DNA of 64,000 nt from Litchfieldia salsa (GTDB lineage: Bacteria > Bacillota > Bacilli > Bacillales > Bacillaceae_L). How positions within the stretch are numbered: the first letter of the stretch is position 1; each line of letters begins with the position of its first letter. The position numbers were made by a program, and so were the translations under genes. The stretch covers positions 70,216-134,215 of the forward strand of contig NZ_FNJU01000005.1 in assembly GCF_900104555.1 (NCBI RefSeq), read 5' to 3'. Below, piece by piece: positions 36,934 to 46,211 of this stretch. The notes below the pieces were generated by a model. The model had not been told where the DNA came from, searched no databases, and saw only the letters and a program-made list of their open reading frames with translations.

Positions 36934-37509
36934 CTATTTTACTGGAATGATAATTTGTGAACCTATGGTTAAATCAAAAACATTTACATTTGGATTTGCA
37001 TCCATTAGATTTTGTACAGTAACACCATCATATACACTTGCTATTTCGTAAAATGTATTTCCTGGTTGAACCGTATGATAAACAATACTATCTGATTCAG
37101 CACTTCCCTCACCACTATGATTAACAACCACTACTTCCGAACCAATAGCCAATTGATAAGGATCAATTCCTTCGTTATATTCATATAAATCGCTTAGTGA
37201 AACACCTTCATAAACACTAGCAATCTCATATAAGGTATTTCCTGGTTGTACAGTGTGAGTTACGTGTTCTTCATTATTATTAGTGGTACTAATTTGAATT
37301 TCTGTACCAACAGGTATAGCAGTTGGATCTAGGTCACTATTCATTTCCACTAATTCATCTACTGTAACATTTTCATGATTCTGTGCAATGCTCCACAAAG
37401 TATCTCCCTTTTCTACTATTTCGGTAGCAGCGCTAGCTGAAAAACTAGTTGCCCCAAAAATCATTCCCGTTATAACTGCTGGTGCTAAAATTTTTGTTGC
37501 CTTTTTCAT
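36934..37509 (-). CDS. Secreted protein with three LysM domains
   Basis: The 191-residue protein has a signal peptide (MKKATKILAPAVITGMIFGA..., cleavage probably after SASA around residue 27) and three LysM peptidoglycan-binding repeats (about 30-75, 84-127 and 145-189). They begin EIVEKGDTLWSIAQNH, HTVQPGNTLYEIASVY and HTVQPGNTFYEIASVY; the last two are nearly identical, which points to recent internal duplication. No catalytic domain is present, so it is a wall-binding or spore-coat-type protein. ATG 37509 is preceded by AAAGGAGGAG. Confidence 0.9.
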   Translation of the reverse strand: MKKATKILAPAVITGMIFGATSFSASAATEIVEKGDTLWSIAQNHENVTVDELVEMNSDLDPTAIPVGTEIQISTTNNNEEHVTHTVQPGNTLYEIASVYEGVSLSDLYEYNEGIDPYQLAIGSEVVVVNHSGEGSAESDSIVYHTVQPGNTFYEIASVYDGVTVQNLMDANPNVNVFDLTIGSQIIIPVK

Positions 37510-37620
37510 CTTTAACTCCTCCTTTAGTAGTTTGTTGCTTATATTAATGTGTACCTCGATTCCTCTATAACTAAACATAAAATGAGTAATTTCGACATTT
37601 TTCAATCAATCATGTAACAA

Positions 37621-37643
37621 AAAAAGGACCTCTAGTCCTTTTT
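37621..37643 (-). terminator. Terminator downstream of the 65-residue gene
   Basis: AAAAAGGAC and GTCCTTTTT pair around a 5-nt loop. Confidence 0.85.
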
Positions 37644-37684
37644 TTATCCGTTCTCTATGAATTTAGTAGTTCATAATTCTACCC

Positions 37685-37882
37685 TTAATTACTATTAACA
37701 TGTTTAATACATAAACTTATAAGATCTTCCGTATCCTCTCTCCACTCTTGGACTTGGTCCTTCAGGCTACAAAATGAATTGTAATTTTGACCACGAAAAA
37801 ACACTTCAACACAGGTGATAAATTCGGAGTATTCAAAAAATTCAACTGTTAAATCTTCATTTAGCCTTAATGAATCATTCAT
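37685..37882 (-). CDS. Small acidic hypothetical protein (65 residues)
   Basis: The frame runs from ATG 37882, preceded by AAAAGGGAGTGAG, to a stop followed by a clear terminator, so it is a real unit. The protein (SLRLNEDLTVEFFEYSEF ... WREDTEDLISLCIKHVN) is acidic, without signal peptide or membrane helix, and has three cysteines. I do not recognise a family. Confidence 0.6.
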   Translation of the reverse strand: MNDSLRLNEDLTVEFFEYSEFITCVEVFFRGQNYNSFCSLKDQVQEWREDTEDLISLCIKHVNSN

Positions 37883-37994
37883 TTCCGCTCACTCCCTTTT
37901 TTACTACTTAAAGCTATTGTATAGCCCCACTATCTATATAATACCAAAATTATAGTAAAACGCTTACATTTTTTTAGAAAACTTTAAAACTTGT

Positions 37995-38042
37995 ACTGGT
38001 CACCCGCCGGACGCGGAGTGTATTCAGCCTGCGGCTTTAAAA
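37995..38042 (+). repeat. Truncated MITE-like repeat, type A
   Basis: About 48 bp match the right part of the 31556 and 62905 elements (ACTGGTCACCCGCCGGACGC through the GCGGCTTTAAAA end). The left part and both terminal repeats are missing. Confidence 0.8.
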
Positions 38043-38091
38043 GGAAGAATGAAATAAACGAATTTCACACTTCCTCATTGATAGTAAAACA

Positions 38092-39264
38092 CTACTTAAA
38101 AATATTATCTAAAAACACTCTTATAACATCCGCGCCACCTATAAATGTCCCTAATGAACTTCCTAGGTTTGCTAATACCACAATAAGGAGGATTCTACTT
38201 ACTTTATTACGCCAAAAACCCTTAACAGTAAAGACATCCTCAGATAAATTTTCAAAGTCATTAACACTTGGTCTTCTGATATATGCTTGAGTTAATCCTG
38301 CAAACCATCCAGCCGCTAGCAACGGATTTAACGAAGTAATAGGTGCAGCTACAAAAGCTGTAAGAATGGTTAGTGGATGCCCCATAGCAATTGCAGCTCC
38401 AATTGCTGATAACAAGCCATTCCATAAAATCCAACTAATGGTTTGTGCAAGTCCCGCTGATGGGTTTGCATAAAATGTATAAGCAATTATGGCTAAAATT
38501 AAAACTGGGATACTCCAACCAATAAGTTTAGGAATCTTAGATTTCGGTGGTATCTCAGTCAAACGAGCCATATTCTGTTCTTTCTTAATCTCCTCTTTAA
38601 TCCCTGGAACATGTGCGGCACCAAGTACAGCAACTATTTTTTGACCTGGTGCATCTTTGATTTTTTGTGCAAGATACTGGTCTCTCTCGTCAATTAACGG
38701 AGTCTTTAACTTTGGAAAACTCTCAGTAAATTCATTTAGGAGTGTATTAATCATATCTTGGCTTTTCATTTTTTCTAAGTCTTCCTCGGAAATACTTTCT
38801 TTGCTGAAAATACTAGCAATCACTTGACTCAAAAGAAGTGCTTTTCCCTTAAGGCCAATATTCCCCCAAATTCTCGAAAACGTAATCTGGATATTTCGAT
38901 CGGCTAAAACGAGCTTGGCACCAATTTCTTTGGCAGACTCAATCCCTTGTATCATTTCCTGTCCTGCTTTAATATCAAATTGCTTTGCCAAGCGGTTTTG
39001 AAAGGAAGAAATAGCAAGGTTTATTAATAGTAATGAAGCCTTCTTTTCTTTAACAACCTGAATGATGTCCATTTCCTTCCATTTACTGCCTTCAGTTATC
39101 GACTTATATCTTTGCTCATCTAATTCCACACAAACCGAATCTGGTTGTTCTTGTGCGATTACTTCCTTCACGAGCTCTGCACTATGTTTAGAAACATGAG
39201 CTGTACCAATAAGTATGTACTCTTTACCATCTAAATGAATTCTCGTTATATTATCCTCAACCAT
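38092..39264 (-). CDS. TraB/PrgY/GumN family membrane protein
   Basis: The 390-residue protein has an N-terminal TraB domain (residues 8-230) with IGTAHVSKHSAELVKEVI (about 16-33), a conserved GAAHVPGI late in the domain, and acidic ERDQYLA; these histidines and acidic residues are typical of the EreA/ChaN-like TIKI superfamily, probably metal-dependent hydrolases. A C-terminal half has four to five membrane helices (about 245-390). TraB-family proteins interfere with peptide pheromones in enterococci; the role in Bacillus is unknown. AAGGAAGG precedes the ATG. Confidence 0.87.
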   Translation of the reverse strand: MVEDNITRIHLDGKEYILIGTAHVSKHSAELVKEVIAQEQPDSVCVELDEQRYKSITEGSKWKEMDIIQVVKEKKASLLLINLAISSFQNRLAKQFDIKAGQEMIQGIESAKEIGAKLVLADRNIQITFSRIWGNIGLKGKALLLSQVIASIFSKESISEEDLEKMKSQDMINTLLNEFTESFPKLKTPLIDERDQYLAQKIKDAPGQKIVAVLGAAHVPGIKEEIKKEQNMARLTEIPPKSKIPKLIGWSIPVLILAIIAYTFYANPSAGLAQTISWILWNGLLSAIGAAIAMGHPLTILTAFVAAPITSLNPLLAAGWFAGLTQAYIRRPSVNDFENLSEDVFTVKGFWRNKVSRILLIVVLANLGSSLGTFIGGADVIRVFLDNIFK

Positions 39265-39341
39265 AGATACCTTCCTTTAAAAACAACATATTTCTTATCT
39301 GTTTACATTCGTTAATTATAACACGAATCATTAAAACAAGC

Positions 39342-39367
39342 CCTACAAGATGAAATAATCATGTAGG
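39342..39367 (-). terminator. Probable terminator of the RND gene
   Basis: CCTACA/TGTAGG hairpin just after the stop, followed by a T-rich tail on the minus strand. Confidence 0.5.
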
Positions 39368-39375
39368 ACTCACAC

Positions 39376-42300
39376 TTAATTTTCCTTCAGTTCTTTACGG
39401 TTCTTCTTAAATATTTTTGATAAAACTTCATAAACAATTGGAACAACAATTAATGTTAACAATGTCGAACTTGTTAATCCACCAATTACTGTAATACCAA
39501 GGCCTTTGGAAATTAATCCACCACCGCCAGAGCCAACTGCTAAAGGAACTAAAGCACCAATTGTTGCAATTGCTGTCATAAGAATTGGGCGCAATCTTGT
39601 TGCTCCAGCTTCTAAGATTGCTTCACGCATACTCATACCGTCACGTTCCATATGAATAATTCGATCTACAAGTACAATCGCATTCGTAACAACGATACCG
39701 ATTAGCATTAGTAGGCCCATCATAACAGGTACAGAAATAGTCTCACCCGCGATTAATAGCCCAACAAACGAACCAATTACGGCAAATGGTAAAGAGAAGA
39801 GAATTGCAAATGGTGCCACTCCTTCACCAAATGTTACCACGAGAATGAAATAAACGATTGCGATTGCTGCAAGCATCGCTAGCCCAAGTTGTGTAAATGT
39901 TTCGTTCATATCTGCTGCTACACCTGCAACACCAACGGTCACACCCTCAGGTAAGTCTAGCTTTTCTATAGCTTTATCAACCTCTGTTGTTGCTTTTGTA
40001 ATATCATCACCTTTAATTGTACCGGAAACAGTGGCATAGTATTCACCTTTACTCCGTGCCAATGTATTCAATGTAGTGCCTTCTTCAACGGTTACAAGAT
40101 CAGAAAGTGGTAATGTTGTCCCTAATGCAGTCGGTATCTCCGTTGCCAGTATATCATCGATTGACTTTGGCTGTTCCTCCTGCTTTTGCTGAACAATAAC
40201 CTCTAATGTATTTCCATCTTTTTCAACCGTTGTTAAAACCTCTTGAGTACGATTCGGACTTAGCATCATCACGATTTGTCCAGTTGTTAAACCGTATTGT
40301 AGTAATTCATCTTGTGTTACTTTGAAAGTATACTCAACATATTCATCCTCAGCACTTGATGAAACATCTTCTAAACCATCTTCCTCGCGCATAACTTCTT
40401 CTACCATTTTCACACCTTGGTTTAGCTTGTCTAAATCCTCACTGTAGAAAGTGTAGCTAACCTCATTGGTAGACATAGACATGGACGTAAAGTTTTGACT
40501 TTTCCATTCACCTGTTTGACCTATGTTGAACACATACTCTTCAACTTCTTCACGAGCCTCTTGGAAGTTATCCATTTCGGGATCAAAGATCAGGTACATT
40601 AATGCACCATCTCCTCCGCCTCCCATCATTGCAGCTGATGGATCGCCACTTTCTGTTACTGATAATTGGATGATATCTATGTCTTCATGCTTTAATAACT
40701 CATTCTCAACAGATTCAATGTTTGCTAATGTCTCTTCCATTAGCTCACCTGTACCTGGTGTGTAGGTTAAATACATAACCTTTTCTTCTTCACTACCAAG
40801 AAAACTAAAGCCAATTAGCGGTGTTAGTGCCAAACTTCCTGCTAATAAAACCACTGAAATAATAGAAGTAATCATTTTATGATTAAGTGTCCATTCAAGG
40901 ATACCCTTGTACCATTCTGATAACTTACCGACCTCTTTATGACTACTTTCCGTTTTTTCACTATACAGTTTTTTCCTAAATAGGTAGTGAGAAAGTGCAG
41001 GAACTATTGTAATCGCAACAATCAATGAAGCACCAAGAGCAAATGTCATTGTTAATGCAAATGGGGTGAAAAGTTCCCCGACCATACCACCAACAAAGAT
41101 TAGTGGTGCAAATACCGCAACTGTAACTAATGTTGAAGACAGAATCGGCTTAAACATTTCAATTGTTGCTTCACGTACAAGTGCACGTCCTGTTAATTTC
41201 TCATCTTTTAAATGTAAGCGACGATATATATTTTCAACCACTACAATAGAGTCATCTATAACACGACCGATTGCAACAGTAATCGCTCCTAAGGTCATGA
41301 TATTAAGCGTTATTTCCATCCAGTTTAATAATAGTAAAGCCATGAAAATGGAAACTGGAATTGACACAATCGATATAATTGTTGATTTGAAATCTCGTAA
41401 GAATAACAAGATGATTAGCACAGCGATTAACCCACCAAATAGTGCCTTTTCAATCATCGTATGCACAGATTTTTCAATTGGCTCACCTTGATCAACTGTC
41501 ACATCAATAATAAGTTCATCACTATTACCCGTTTCTTCTTCAACTAAATCTTTAACACTATTTACAACACTTACTGTGTTAGCTTGTTGTCCTTTAACAA
41601 TTTGTATAGCAATAGCATCTTTACCATTTGTACGTGAAACTGATTGGACTTTACCAACCATTTCAATTGTTGCTATATCACCAAGTTTTACAAACGGTGA
41701 TGGGTTGCTTTCTGATGGTGTAACAGGAATAATCATTTCCTTTAATTCGTCAGCTGTCATAAACTTTCCATCAATTGAAACAGCCTGTTCACCTTCTTCG
41801 AACTCGTAAAGACCTAATGAAACTGCAAGATCACTAGCTTGAATCATTTGTTTAACTGTATCCTCAGTCAAACCAAACTCTTTCATTTTTACTTCGTCAT
41901 AAGTAAGCTGAACTTCTTCTATATGCTGACCTGTAAGTGTAGCAGATGCAACACCCTCAATTTTCTCTATCTTTGGAAGTAAGGTTTCTTCAACAGTTGA
42001 AGTTAATTCAACAATATCCCCATCCTGACTACTTACACTTAAAGCAACAATTGGCATCATATTCATACTTATAGCCGTTATGACTGGCTCTTGTGCACCC
42101 TCAGGTAAACTTACTGAATCTAATGCAGATTCCAATGACCGCTTTGCTTCGTCCATATCTTCGCCATACTCATATTCAACTTGTATACTAGACATGTTTG
42201 AATATGAGTTGGAAAAGACTGATTTTACACCTTCAAGACCTTCAACGGCCTTCTCTATAGGAATAGAAACATCCTCCATCACTTGCTCAGGAGTTGCTCC

Positions 42301-42471
42301 TGGATATACATCCATAACCATTAAGTAAGGAATTGAAATATTTGGTATCGTTTCCATATTCATTCTTGTACCCGAATACATACCGGTTACAGTGATAATA
42401 ATCGTAAGTAACCAAACTGCAAGTTTATTCTTTAAAACAAAATTAACTATACCCTTCACCTTCACACCCAC
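39376..42471 (-). CDS. RND family efflux transporter (SwrC/AcrB-like)
   Basis: The 1031-residue pump has the classic RND layout: TM1 near the N-terminus (15-30), a large external loop (about 35-335), TM2-TM6 with GAITVAIGRVIDDSIVVVEN (about 397-416; the aspartate pair relays protons), a second loop, and six C-terminal helices with MLIGIVVTNAIVLVDRI. It resembles B. subtilis SwrC (YerP), which exports surfactin and aids swarming. The second external loop contains a glycine/methionine patch (AAMMGGGGDGALMYL). GTG at 42471 is annotated, but GTG at 42465 or 42459 are also possible starts. Two operator-like repeats lie upstream. Confidence 0.93.
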   Translation of the reverse strand: MGVKVKGIVNFVLKNKLAVWLLTIIITVTGMYSGTRMNMETIPNISIPYLMVMDVYPGATPEQVMEDVSIPIEKAVEGLEGVKSVFSNSYSNMSSIQVEYEYGEDMDEAKRSLESALDSVSLPEGAQEPVITAISMNMMPIVALSVSSQDGDIVELTSTVEETLLPKIEKIEGVASATLTGQHIEEVQLTYDEVKMKEFGLTEDTVKQMIQASDLAVSLGLYEFEEGEQAVSIDGKFMTADELKEMIIPVTPSESNPSPFVKLGDIATIEMVGKVQSVSRTNGKDAIAIQIVKGQQANTVSVVNSVKDLVEEETGNSDELIIDVTVDQGEPIEKSVHTMIEKALFGGLIAVLIILLFLRDFKSTIISIVSIPVSIFMALLLLNWMEITLNIMTLGAITVAIGRVIDDSIVVVENIYRRLHLKDEKLTGRALVREATIEMFKPILSSTLVTVAVFAPLIFVGGMVGELFTPFALTMTFALGASLIVAITIVPALSHYLFRKKLYSEKTESSHKEVGKLSEWYKGILEWTLNHKMITSIISVVLLAGSLALTPLIGFSFLGSEEEKVMYLTYTPGTGELMEETLANIESVENELLKHEDIDIIQLSVTESGDPSAAMMGGGGDGALMYLIFDPEMDNFQEAREEVEEYVFNIGQTGEWKSQNFTSMSMSTNEVSYTFYSEDLDKLNQGVKMVEEVMREEDGLEDVSSSAEDEYVEYTFKVTQDELLQYGLTTGQIVMMLSPNRTQEVLTTVEKDGNTLEVIVQQKQEEQPKSIDDILATEIPTALGTTLPLSDLVTVEEGTTLNTLARSKGEYYATVSGTIKGDDITKATTEVDKAIEKLDLPEGVTVGVAGVAADMNETFTQLGLAMLAAIAIVYFILVVTFGEGVAPFAILFSLPFAVIGSFVGLLIAGETISVPVMMGLLMLIGIVVTNAIVLVDRIIHMERDGMSMREAILEAGATRLRPILMTAIATIGALVPLAVGSGGGGLISKGLGITVIGGLTSSTLLTLIVVPIVYEVLSKIFKKNRKELKEN

Positions 42472-42507
42472 CCTAAATAATCTTTTACTAGCTCATCCCT
42501 TATATTA

Positions 42508-42523
42508 ATGACTGGTCAGTCAT
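42508..42523. promoter_or_regulatory. TetR-type operator candidate 1 upstream of the RND gene
   Basis: ATGACTGGTCAGTCAT has the form TGACT-N4-AGTCA, a typical TetR-family operator, 37 bp before the RND start. Confidence 0.55.
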
Positions 42524-42673
42524 TTGTCAACAGAATTACTTTCAGGATACATTTATTAAGGCATACTATTTTCATTATGTAGAAAAAGAACCTTTATTAC
42601 TGATTATATAAGCTATTTACAAAAAAAATAGACAACACGATCTAACTTAGTTCATGTAATGTCCGTTATATAA

Positions 42674-42687
42674 TGACTACTTAGTCA
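42674..42687. promoter_or_regulatory. TetR-type operator candidate 2 upstream of the RND gene
   Basis: TGACTACTTAGTCA repeats the TGACT-N4-AGTCA form with identical spacing, about 166 bp upstream of candidate 1. Confidence 0.5.
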
Positions 42688-42692
42688 AAACA

Positions 42693-42724
42693 AAAAAACT
42701 TCTGAGTTTTACTCAGAAGTTTTT
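42693..42724 (-). terminator. Terminator of the LtaS-like gene
   Basis: AACTTCTGAGT and ACTCAGAAGTT form a perfect stem with T-run directly after the stop codon. Confidence 0.92.
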
Positions 42725-44692
42725 CTACTCAGAATCTGAATCAGAATCCGATGTATTAGATATTGGTAGACTTTTATTACTATAATTATATTCAAGACGG
42801 TCTACTGGAGTAAATTCTTTAGGTGTATAAAATCGTAAAAGATCACCTTCTACAACTCGATCAGAATAACTAAGTTTCATAAGTGCATTTTCTTGTAATC
42901 GCTTTGTCTCTTCTGATTCTTCGATTTCCAAACCTGTAGTAGAATCATAGAATTTTCCACCAGTATAGGTTATTTCTGGACCAACGAAATCACCATTTCT
43001 AAATGGAATCAGCTCATCATGTTCTGCTGATAAAAGATCAGATCCAAACTGTACATATTGTTTTGTTTCAATTCCCATTAAGTGCATTAAAGTCGGTAGA
43101 AGGTCAATTTGTCCTCCATACTGATTCATTATGCCACCTTCAACACCTGGTACTCTAATAAATAGTGGAACTCTTTGTAATGCTGCACTCTCAAAATCAG
43201 TAATTTCCTTACCTAACACCTGGGACATTGCTTTCCTATGATTATCTGAAATACCATAATGATCTCCATACATAATAATCATTGAATTATCATATAACCC
43301 AGATTCCTTCAGGTAATCAAAGAACTCTTTTAACGCTTCATCTGCATACCTAGCTGTCTGGAAATAGTTATCAACAGACTTATCTCCAGTCGTATGCGGA
43401 GCAATTGTAGTTTCCTCTTGGTCCATTACATATGGATAGTGATGGGATACAGTAATAAATTTTGTATAGAATGGTTGCGGTAATGCTTCTAGTAACGGTA
43501 TAGACTGTTCAAAGAATGGTTTATCCTTTAAACCATATTCCGCAAGATCCTCTTGTTCCATATCATAATAGCTTGAATCGTAAAACTCATCAAATCCAAA
43601 CGATTTGTATATTTCATCACGATTCCAAAATGACCCATTGTTACCGTGGAAAACCGCTGAAGTGTATCCTCTTTGTCCTAGTATTGCAGGTGCTGCATGG
43701 TACGTATTCAAACCTTTTGTTGAAAATGCAGACCCTTGCGGAAGTCCATATAGTGAATTTTCCAAAATAAATTCGGCATCAGCTGTTTTCCCCTGAGCAG
43801 TTTGATGGAAAAAGTTATCAAAATACATCGTATTTGTATCTTCTGTTAATGAATTCAAAAATGGTGTAACTTCTTCGCCATGAAGCTCATAATCAATAAG
43901 GAAGCTTTGGATCGACTCAAGATGAATATAAATGACATTCATCCCCTCTGCTGCTCCAAAATATTCTGGATCTGGACTAGCATAATCAGATCTCGTATAA
44001 TTAATTACTTCAGTAATATCATTACTGTCTGCCATTGCACGTTTTGCAGATGCTTTTGTACTCTGAACAGCATCATAAATCGTGTAGTTATACATTCCTA
44101 AATATTTTACAATATAGTTACGATCGAATGTTCTAGTTAACAACTGAGGACGATCAATCTCAGCCAACCCTAAATTAACCAACATAGTAAGAATGGCAGT
44201 TACAAATACAGTCCTAACCTTTCTTCTGTTTAGTTGGAATATTGTATCTTTTTTACTTATTACTATTGCAAGAACGATTAAAATCATCGTATCAATAAAG
44301 AATAATAGATCATAGGGTTTTAAAAGAGCAGTAATACTGCCACTAACATCACCAAAGTTTTGTGTCTGTGTTAACGTAGGTAATGTAATAAAGTCGCTAA
44401 AGAATCGATAGTATACTGCATTTGCAAACAATAAGAAACTTAATACAAAGTTTAATACAACAAGCCATATATATTTTCTTCTTCCTTTTGATAATAGTGC
44501 AAATCCAAGAAAGAATAATGACGAACCTAAAGGATTAAGGAAAAGCAGAAAATTCTGCACCCAATTTTCTAAGCCTAAATCAAATTCATTAAGCTGAACG
44601 ATATAAGTTTTTATCCACAAAAAAACAACAGCTAAAATGAAAAGGTTCATAAAATTACTTTCAAATCTAAATTTGCTTGCTAATTTTTTCAT
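42725..44692 (-). CDS. Lipoteichoic acid synthase family protein (LtaS-type glycerophosphotransferase)
   Basis: The 655-residue protein has five N-terminal membrane helices (to about residue 200) and an extracellular sulfatase-fold domain (about 250-600). It polymerises glycerol phosphate from phosphatidylglycerol on the outer membrane face. The catalytic threonine is in QGKTADAEF, with metal ligands in IYIHLESIQSF, MYGDHYGISDNH and SHHYPY. Bacillus species have several paralogues (LtaS, YfnI, YqgS, YvgJ); I cannot say which this is. The C-terminus ends in a Ser-Asp run (SDSDSDSE), which is unusual. ATG 44692 has AGAGGTG; the frame seven codons longer lacks a site. Confidence 0.9.
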   Translation of the reverse strand: MKKLASKFRFESNFMNLFILAVVFLWIKTYIVQLNEFDLGLENWVQNFLLFLNPLGSSLFFLGFALLSKGRRKYIWLVVLNFVLSFLLFANAVYYRFFSDFITLPTLTQTQNFGDVSGSITALLKPYDLLFFIDTMILIVLAIVISKKDTIFQLNRRKVRTVFVTAILTMLVNLGLAEIDRPQLLTRTFDRNYIVKYLGMYNYTIYDAVQSTKASAKRAMADSNDITEVINYTRSDYASPDPEYFGAAEGMNVIYIHLESIQSFLIDYELHGEEVTPFLNSLTEDTNTMYFDNFFHQTAQGKTADAEFILENSLYGLPQGSAFSTKGLNTYHAAPAILGQRGYTSAVFHGNNGSFWNRDEIYKSFGFDEFYDSSYYDMEQEDLAEYGLKDKPFFEQSIPLLEALPQPFYTKFITVSHHYPYVMDQEETTIAPHTTGDKSVDNYFQTARYADEALKEFFDYLKESGLYDNSMIIMYGDHYGISDNHRKAMSQVLGKEITDFESAALQRVPLFIRVPGVEGGIMNQYGGQIDLLPTLMHLMGIETKQYVQFGSDLLSAEHDELIPFRNGDFVGPEITYTGGKFYDSTTGLEIEESEETKRLQENALMKLSYSDRVVEGDLLRFYTPKEFTPVDRLEYNYSNKSLPISNTSDSDSDSE

Positions 44693-44942
44693 AATTTTAC
44701 ACCTCTCCAACATTCTATTAATAACTTTATCTATTTATAATTTATATATATAAAAGAGCTAATCTTCTTTCCGTTTATTAAAAAGTTAATGACTAAATTG
44801 ATAATAACTGTTTCTATGAAAAAGTCAATATGGTCCTAAAACTATCGTTTATTCAGAACCTTTGTCCATTAACAGTGAACGCGTTTACAACAATATTTTA
44901 TTTAGAATGGATTATATCACTTTCCTTCGTTAATTATAGTAA

Positions 44943-44965
44943 AAAAAGGCCTTTTTTAAAGCCTT
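44943..44965 (-). terminator. Terminator of the 46-residue gene
   Basis: AAGGC and GCCTT pair around a short loop, with a T-run on the minus strand. Confidence 0.6.
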
Positions 44966-44979
44966 CATGGACAAACTAA

Positions 44980-45120
44980 TTATTTCATATTTTTTACAGG
45001 TGTCACTACAGCATACAAACTATCAGTTGTGTCACTAATGTTAATTTCAATTATTTTAAAATCATGTTTTGTATCTTCACTTTTCTTATAAGTTAATGTC
45101 TTTAGTTGATTTTCATTCAT
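44980..45120 (-). CDS. Small hypothetical protein, 46 residues
   Basis: A minus-strand frame starts at ATG 45120, nine bases or so after a strong AAAGGAGTGAGAG site, and ends just before a terminator. The product begins MNENQLKTLTYKKSEDTKHD and ends VTPVKNMK; it is soluble, with mixed charge, and reads as alternating strand-like residues (FKIIEINISDT, SLYAVVTP). I do not recognise a family. The combination of ribosome site, start, stop and terminator supports a real gene. Confidence 0.6.
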   Translation of the reverse strand: MNENQLKTLTYKKSEDTKHDFKIIEINISDTTDSLYAVVTPVKNMK

Positions 45121-45238
45121 CCGTCTCTCACTCCTTTATACTTTTCACACCGAAGACAATATATGCATGATTCAGGAATTGGTGACAATGTTTTTTCCAT
45201 ATTATCCTAATGTTCCAGTTACCCCCATTAGAACAAAA

Positions 45239-45264
45239 ATGACCTCGGCACATACCGAGATCAT
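45239..45264 (-). terminator. Terminator of ctaB
   Basis: ATGACCTCGG and CCGAGATCAT pair; T-rich tail on the minus strand. Confidence 0.85.
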
Positions 45265-45299
45265 TAAGAGTACTATGATTTATGTTTAATTAAAGCAAA

Positions 45300-46211
45300 T
45301 TAAACTAAAGTGACAATAATCATCAATGAAAACACGATCATAAGATAGTTAATTGAATATACAAACATGAGTGTCGCCCATTTATGGTCAGACATTTTTC
45401 CAAAGCCTTTTATACCTAGAAAGAACCAGATTAATGTAAGAATGACCGTAATTGCTATAAAGAATCCTCCCAAATCTATGAAAAACATGGTAGAAGCTAG
45501 CAGCGGAATCAAATAAACTAACGTTTGAATTTTTGTTCTTCTAATTCCTTTCACAACTGGCAGCATCGGTATACCCGCTGCGCGATATTCCTCAACTCTT
45601 CTTGTAGCTAGAGCATAAAAGTGAGGGGGTTGCCAAAAGAGCATCATCACAAATAATCCGGTAGCTATGGGATGTGTTAAATCTGAAGAAATGGCTGCCC
45701 AACCAATTAATGGTGGAACCGCACCTGAAAAACAACCGACCTCTGTATTCCAAACTGTCTTTCTTTTTGTAAACATTGTATAGGCAAATACATATAAAAC
45801 AAATCCAAGTAAACCCATTGTTCCAGCCATAATAGAAACGGAAAATAACATAATCGTGCCAATTAGCGTAAACAGAATGCCTATCCAAAGGGCGAACATA
45901 GGATGCAAGGTCCCATTTACAGTTGGCCTTTCCAAGGTGCGGATCATTTTAGAATCAATATCTCGATCGTAATAGTTATTGACCGCACATGCCCCACCTA
46001 TGACTAGTCCTGAACCGACAAGAGTAAGAATAGCAACTGTTAGATAGTCTAGAAAAAGGAGGTTATTTGTATGAAGAGCTAAATAAAGTCCAACAAAAAC
46101 CATGAATACGTTCGAATTTATAATGCCTATTTTTATTAACTTACTAAACGAAAACCATGTGAGTTTATCGCTTGGTACAATCAATTTACTTATGCTGCTA
46201 CTATTACTCAT
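45300..46211 (-). CDS. ctaB: Protoheme IX farnesyltransferase (heme O synthase)
   Basis: The 303-residue UbiA-family membrane enzyme adds a farnesyl group to heme B to give heme O, the precursor of heme A for cytochrome oxidase. Both aspartate motifs are visible: NNYYDRDIDSKM (about 80-91) and the second in RRVEEYRAAGIPMLPVVKG. The PxHF pattern WQPPHFYALA (about 195-204) is typical of CtaB. Nine hydrophobic segments are expected. The ATG follows AAAGGGGAA. It stands alone, without ctaA or cytochrome oxidase genes, so it may be a second copy of ctaB in this genome. Confidence 0.95.
   Translation of the reverse strand: MSNSSSISKLIVPSDKLTWFSFSKLIKIGIINSNVFMVFVGLYLALHTNNLLFLDYLTVAILTLVGSGLVIGGACAVNNYYDRDIDSKMIRTLERPTVNGTLHPMFALWIGILFTLIGTIMLFSVSIMAGTMGLLGFVLYVFAYTMFTKRKTVWNTEVGCFSGAVPPLIGWAAISSDLTHPIATGLFVMMLFWQPPHFYALATRRVEEYRAAGIPMLPVVKGIRRTKIQTLVYLIPLLASTMFFIDLGGFFIAITVILTLIWFFLGIKGFGKMSDHKWATLMFVYSINYLMIVFSLMIIVTLV

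Noticed and set aside
41066-41491. 141-codon plus-strand frame inside the RND gene
   Set aside because: Antisense shadow of a strongly supported pump gene with no translation signals.
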